Source of the DNA: Bacteroidota bacterium
Lineage (GTDB): Bacteria; Bacteroidota; Bacteroidia; Flavobacteriales_F; PHOS-HE28
DNA: 9,709 nucleotides
NCBI GenBank assembly: GCA_023430945.1
Contig: JAEYYE010000189.1
Location: forward strand, 1-9,709
Direction: 5' to 3'
Shown here: positions 6,414-9,709 of the stretch, piece after piece
Numbering within the stretch: the stretch's first letter is position 1
How the letters are laid out: the number at the start of each line of letters is the position of its first letter
Program-made: the position numbers and the translations under genes
Notes under the pieces: generated by a model
Databases searched by the model: none
What the model was told of the DNA's origin: nothing
Seen by the model: only the letters and a program-made list of their open reading frames with translations

Positions 6414-7550
6414 CTACATCCTGCGACGGCCACCGCCGGAAGCCTCTTCCTTCTCTTCCTCGCCGATCGGTGCGCCCTTCAATTCCGTATCCATCGCGAT
6501 CCCATCGATCACTTCGATGTTGATCCCATCGGAAAGCCCGGTCTTGATATGCCTGCGCTCGAATTGCTGATCGCCGGTCTTCACCTCCACGAACGCACTA
6601 TCGCCGGTCTCGTTGAATTGTACGAGCCGTTCGGGGATCACCATCACCGAATCACGCCGATCGAGCACGATGTCCGCGTTCGCGCTGTAGTTCGCGCGGA
6701 TGAACTGATCCTCCTTCGGCTCCACGGCGGCGCGCACTTCGAACTTGATCGCACCTTCCTCATCCACGCCTTTCGGTGCGATGTATTCCAGTTTCGCGGG
6801 GAAGGTCTGGTCGTCGATCGCGCCGATCGTAAGGATCAGGTCCATGTCGGTGCGCACTTTCCCGATCTCGCTTTCATCCACTTTCCCTTTGAAGATCAGG
6901 TCCTGCATATCGGCGATGAACGCGATCGTTGTTCCTTCATTGAAGTTGTTGCGTTCGATCACGCTCGATCCAACTTTCACCGGCACATCGAGCACCATGC
7001 CGTCGATCGTGCTGCGTACGATGGTGTTGCTCGCGCTTCCGCTCGACCGGCTGATCCCTTCACGAACAAGTTGCAATGCATTCTGCGCGGCATCCAATTC
7101 CTGTTCGGCGTTGCGCAGCGCGATATCGAAGGTCTGCATTTCAGCGGCTGAGATCACGCCTTTTTCAGCCAGCGGTCTGTTCCGATCGTAGTTCAGCTTC
7201 GCATTGGCCTGCGCGATCTCTGCGCTGCGCACCGCGCTCTCGGCATTGTTCAGCGTAAGCATGTCCGGCACGATCTGTATCGTGGCGAGCTTGTCACCTT
7301 TCTTCACTGTTTCACCAGCTTCCACGAAAAGCTCACGGATGATCCCGCTCACCACCGGTTTCACTTCGATCTCCTGCCGTGGTTCGATGCTTCCGTTGGC
7401 GATCGTTTTCTTGATGATGCTGCCTTTCGTCGGCTTTTCAACCTTGAACACTTCGGGTTTGTCCACGGATTTCTGGTAGAGGAACCAGAGCGTCCAGATG
7501 AAGAGGAACGCGATCGCGGCGAAGAAGAAGTAACGGAGGAATTTTTTCAT
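6414..7550 (-). CDS. HlyD/MacA-type periplasmic adaptor (membrane fusion protein)
   Basis: The 378-residue product has an uncleaved N-terminal membrane anchor (4-25). A first half of the lipoyl (barrel-sandwich) domain follows, with QEIEVKPVVSGIIRELFVEA (59-78) and GETVKKGDKLATI (79-91). Next comes a coiled-coil hairpin of heptad-rich helices at about 100-165, then the second lipoyl half (STIDGMVLDVPVKVGSSV, 178-195), a beta-barrel and a membrane-proximal domain. The tail GEEEKEEASGGGRRRM is low-complexity and charged. MacA-family adaptors join an inner-membrane transporter to an outer-membrane TolC-type channel and, in MacAB-type pumps, stimulate the ATPase. It follows the permease gene by 20 bases, which supports a pump unit. 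No TolC homologue lies downstream in the window; the next gene is the serine hydrolase. Confidence 0.92.
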   Translation of the reverse strand: MKKFLRYFFFAAIAFLFIWTLWFLYQKSVDKPEVFKVEKPTKGSIIKKTIANGSIEPRQEIEVKPVVSGIIRELFVEAGETVKKGDKLATIQIVPDMLTLNNAESAVRSAEIAQANAKLNYDRNRPLAEKGVISAAEMQTFDIALRNAEQELDAAQNALQLVREGISRSSGSASNTIVRSTIDGMVLDVPVKVGSSVIERNNFNEGTTIAFIADMQDLIFKGKVDESEIGKVRTDMDLILTIGAIDDQTFPAKLEYIAPKGVDEEGAIKFEVRAAVEPKEDQFIRANYSANADIVLDRRDSVMVIPERLVQFNETGDSAFVEVKTGDQQFERRHIKTGLSDGINIEVIDGIAMDTELKGAPIGEEEKEEASGGGRRRM

Positions 7551-7570
7551 CGTTCGATTTTCACTTGTAT

Positions 7571-8821
7571 CTATTCCGCCCTAAGGGCATCAACGGCATT
7601 GATCTTCAAGGCTCTCCGCGCGGGGATCAATCCGGCGAAAAGTCCGCTCACAACAAGCACGGCGAGAGCGATCAGCGCAGTGCGAAGATCCACTTCGGGC
7701 CGATCGAAGAAATCGCCTTGCAATCCGGCCGCGATCACCGCTTCGAGCAACAGCACGCCCAGCGTGAGGCCGATGTAGCCTGCAAGAACAGTGAGCGTGA
7801 GCGATTCCAGGATGATCTGTGTGCGGATCGTTCGTGGCGTTGCCCCGATCGCGCGGCGGATGCCGATCTCCTTTGTTCTCTCGCGGATGATCACCATCAT
7901 GATGTTGCTTATGCCGATCACGCCCGCGAGCAGCGTGAGAATGCCAACGGACCAGCTGAGGAAATTGATGCCGACGAAGAGCATGTTCATCTTTCCGAAC
8001 GCTTCCTCCAGGTTGAAACTGCCGAAAGCCATGGTATCATCGGGATGCACCGAATGCCTTCGTGCCATGAGCTTCTTGATCGCAGCTTCGATCTCCGAAA
8101 CGGGAGTTCCCGGTACCGCGGTGACCGAGAACCAGCTCACGATGTTGTGGTAGTTGAAGGCGCTCTGGAACGTGGTGAACGGAATGAAGATCGTGTTCTC
8201 ATCCTCTTCGGCGTTCTCGCTGGTGCGCAGCGATCTATGGATGCCCACCACCTGGAAATACACGCCGTTCACACGGATGTAGTCGCCGATCGGATCTTCC
8301 TCGGCTTCGAACAGCAGTTCGCGCACGCGCTTGCCGATCACCGCCACCTTCCGCTTGTCGCGCAGATCGCGTTCGTTGAGGAAACGGCCGGTATCCACCA
8401 CGCTGCTCTGGATCTTCAACACTTCGGGCATGTCGCCGTAGATCGTGAACGCGCCGGTCTTGTTGTTGCGCACCACGTTGTTGTTGCCCTGCCAGCCGCC
8501 GAGCTGATTGCGCGGCGCGAGGTATTGTACGCCGGGAACTTCACGCTTTATCGCGGCGATATCATCGTTGTTGAAGTTGAAATAGCGCCCGCGCTGGAAA
8601 CCTTCGAATGGCATGGAGGTGCGTTGTGTCCAGATGAAGGCGCTGTTGGTGGCCCAACCGGCGAAAAGCTTTTTCGTTCCGTTGCTCAGGCCGTTCCCCG
8701 CACCGAGCATCACCACAAGCATGAAAATACCCCAGCCCACACCGAACGCAGTGAGGAATGTGCGGAGCTTGTTCCGGCTCAGCGTCATCCAGATCTCTCC
8801 CCAGCGATCGCTATCGAACAT
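7571..8821 (-). CDS. MacB/FtsX-type ABC transporter permease (no fused ATPase)
   Basis: The 416-residue product has the four-helix MacB/FtsX layout. TM1 is at 19-41 in the setting SRNKLRTFLTAFGVGWGIFM, preceded by a short amphipathic start. A large periplasmic MacB-type domain covers about 45-275. TM2 (about 281-312) runs into the coupling-helix motif RERTKEIGIRRAIGAT (313-328), and TM3 (about 338-366) and TM4 (about 381-403) finish with GLIPARRALKINAVDALRAE, the standard end of this family. Canonical MacB carries its ATPase at the N-terminus. This protein starts directly at the permease part, so a separate ATPase is required. It shares clear local similarity with the next gene (RKVAVIGKRVRELLF here, RKVAVIGRKVKEELF there), so the two are tandem paralogues that may form a heterodimer. 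The start follows an 83-base spacer of heptamer repeats. Confidence 0.92.
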   Translation of the reverse strand: MFDSDRWGEIWMTLSRNKLRTFLTAFGVGWGIFMLVVMLGAGNGLSNGTKKLFAGWATNSAFIWTQRTSMPFEGFQRGRYFNFNNDDIAAIKREVPGVQYLAPRNQLGGWQGNNNVVRNNKTGAFTIYGDMPEVLKIQSSVVDTGRFLNERDLRDKRKVAVIGKRVRELLFEAEEDPIGDYIRVNGVYFQVVGIHRSLRTSENAEEDENTIFIPFTTFQSAFNYHNIVSWFSVTAVPGTPVSEIEAAIKKLMARRHSVHPDDTMAFGSFNLEEAFGKMNMLFVGINFLSWSVGILTLLAGVIGISNIMMVIIRERTKEIGIRRAIGATPRTIRTQIILESLTLTVLAGYIGLTLGVLLLEAVIAAGLQGDFFDRPEVDLRTALIALAVLVVSGLFAGLIPARRALKINAVDALRAE

Positions 8822-8823
8822 CG

Positions 8824-8902
8824 GTCAATATCCAATTTTCAATGCTCAACTCCCAACCTTCAACTTTCAACGTTCAACTAACTCAACCTCCAACCTCCAA
8901 CA
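8824..8902. repeat. degenerate heptamer tandem repeat (TTCAACT type) between the permease genes
   Basis: Eight heptamers in phase run from 8824 to 8879: gtcaata, tccaatt, ttcaatg, ctcaact, cccaacc, ttcaact, ttcaacg, ttcaact. After a 2-base slip, three more follow at 8882-8902: ctcaacc, tccaacc, tccaaca. The CAA core is kept in all eleven units while the flanks drift. The array fills nearly the whole 83-base gap and reads as AGTTGAA units in the transcript. No stem pairing is evident, and a 7-base period does not fit a coding repeat. From memory, repeats of this kind are common in Bacteroidota intergenic DNA and give rise to spurious STFN/QLSTFN-type ORFs. Confidence 0.8.
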
Positions 8903-8904
8903 CA

Positions 8905-9709
8905 TCACTCATCCCGCAGCGCTTCGATCGGACGGATCGTTGCCGCTCTTTGCGCCGGGATCAATCCTGCGATCGCTCCGGCTATGATCAGTACGATCGT
9001 CGCCTGGATCGCAACGCCGATATTCACTGTTGGGTCGCGGAACATCTCCGTGTCAGGCAACACGCTCGCCAATCCTTCCAACAGACCTACGCCAGTGACC
9101 AGCCCGAAATACCCGGCCACTGCGGTGATGAAGATCGATTCCATAAGCACCTGGCTCACCACGCTCCATGGTGTGGCGCCGAGGGCCTTGCGTACGCCGA
9201 TCTCACGCGTCCTTTCCTTCACTACGATCAACATGATATTGCTTACGCCAACGATCCCGGCGATGATCGTACCGATGCCGATCACCCAGATGAAGAGCCT
9301 GATGCCGCCGGTGAGCTGTGAGATCATCACATAATCCTCAAGGCTGTTCCGCACCCAGATCGCGCGTTTGTCGTCCGGATCGAAGGTGTGGCGTGCGGCG
9401 ATGATCTTCTGCACTTCCTGCGCGATGCCCTTGCTTTCCTCGACACCAGCGTCGCCAACGGTGAACATGATGTTGTTCAGCGTGTTGCTTCCACCGAAAA
9501 TGCGTTGGGCCGTGGTGAGCGGAAGGTACACGATGCTCTCTTCGCGTTCGCCACCACTATCGGTGAAAACGCCCACCACCTGGAACGCGATCTTGTTTAT
9601 GGAGATCCATTCGTTGAGCGGATCCTTTTCCTTGAAAAGTTCCTCCTTCACTTTCCTTCCGATCACGGCGACCTTGCGGAATTGCTGCAGATCGATCTCG
9701 TTTATGTAT
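8905..9709 (-). CDS. MacB/FtsX-type ABC transporter permease, 5' end beyond the window
   Basis: The frame ends with TGA at 8905-8907 and stays open to the right edge, giving 267 visible residues. A GTG at 9666 is internal, not the start: the residues before it (YINEIDLQQFRKVAV) align with FLNERDLRDKRKVAV in the neighbouring permease at its residues 148-161. About 145 N-terminal residues, including TM1, are therefore missing by comparison. The visible part covers the later periplasmic domain, TM2 with GVSNIMLIVVKERTREIGVR and KALGAT, TM3, TM4 and the family ending AGLIPAQRAATIRPIEALRDE. It is the first visible gene of the minus-strand run. A separate ATP-binding subunit, if it belongs to the operon, would lie upstream past 9709. 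Substrate is unknown; MacAB-type systems move peptides, lipoproteins, siderophores or drugs. Confidence 0.92.
   Translation of the reverse strand, partial: YINEIDLQQFRKVAVIGRKVKEELFKEKDPLNEWISINKIAFQVVGVFTDSGGEREESIVYLPLTTAQRIFGGSNTLNNIMFTVGDAGVEESKGIAQEVQKIIAARHTFDPDDKRAIWVRNSLEDYVMISQLTGGIRLFIWVIGIGTIIAGIVGVSNIMLIVVKERTREIGVRKALGATPWSVVSQVLMESIFITAVAGYFGLVTGVGLLEGLASVLPDTEMFRDPTVNIGVAIQATIVLIIAGAIAGLIPAQRAATIRPIEALRDE

Noticed and set aside
6549..7151. Plus-strand open frame of 200 codons opposite the adaptor gene
   Set aside because: It is antisense to a clear HlyD/MacA-type protein and shows no domain or plausible start context.
7565..8881. Long plus-strand open frame of 438 codons opposite the first permease gene
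   Set aside because: Its translation is His/Glu/Asp/Arg-rich with no recognisable domain, as expected from the reverse complement of a TTC-, GTG- and GATC-rich gene. The opposite strand has a clear four-helix permease, and the end of this frame is just heptamer repeat translated as QLSTFN-type residues.

Overview
The window most likely comes from a Bacteroidota genome, probably a GC-rich Flavobacteriales-like lineage known from environmental assemblies. The evidence is the gene content (DUF4159 protein, split MacB-type permeases with an HlyD-family adaptor, PA2169/DUF2383 bundle protein), starts without clear Shine-Dalgarno sequences, and a TTCAACT-type heptamer repeat between genes of a kind I recall from Bacteroidota intergenic regions. 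This placement is inferred from style and family content, not from a marker gene. Base composition is dominated by one signal: the tetramer GATC occurs about 230 times (counted by eye), against roughly 40 expected by chance.

Left part, plus strand (1-1780): the C-terminal end of a CheY-like receiver protein (3-149), then a tight three-gene unit. It holds a small exported Spy/CpxP-like helical protein (272-757), a PA2169/DUF2383 four-helix-bundle protein (762-1202), and an unrecognised helical protein rich in His and Glu (1199-1780). The spacing is 4 bases and then an ATGA overlap, so the three are probably co-translated. A stress-response or envelope-maintenance role is only inferred.

Junction (1781-2115): a probable 85-codon gene on the minus strand converges on the plus-strand unit with 4 bases between the stops. 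Its 3' end holds three compact inverted repeats, including an 18-bp perfect palindrome. A hairpin separates it from the next minus-strand gene.

Right part, minus strand (9709 down to 2116): seven co-directional genes with short gaps or overlaps, read from the right edge. They are a MacB/FtsX-type permease (5' end outside the window), a second paralogous permease, an HlyD/MacA-type membrane fusion protein, a secreted class C beta-lactamase-type serine hydrolase with an extended C-terminal region, a polytopic GT-C-like membrane protein, RsmE (16S rRNA m3U1498 methyltransferase), and an exported DUF4159 protein. The first three look like the membrane and periplasmic parts of a tripartite efflux or export pump. 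No ATPase or TolC-type partner is in view, and an ATPase may lie upstream beyond position 9709. Most of the run concerns the cell envelope; RsmE is the housekeeping exception. I found no tRNA, rRNA, CRISPR array, insertion sequence or phage gene.
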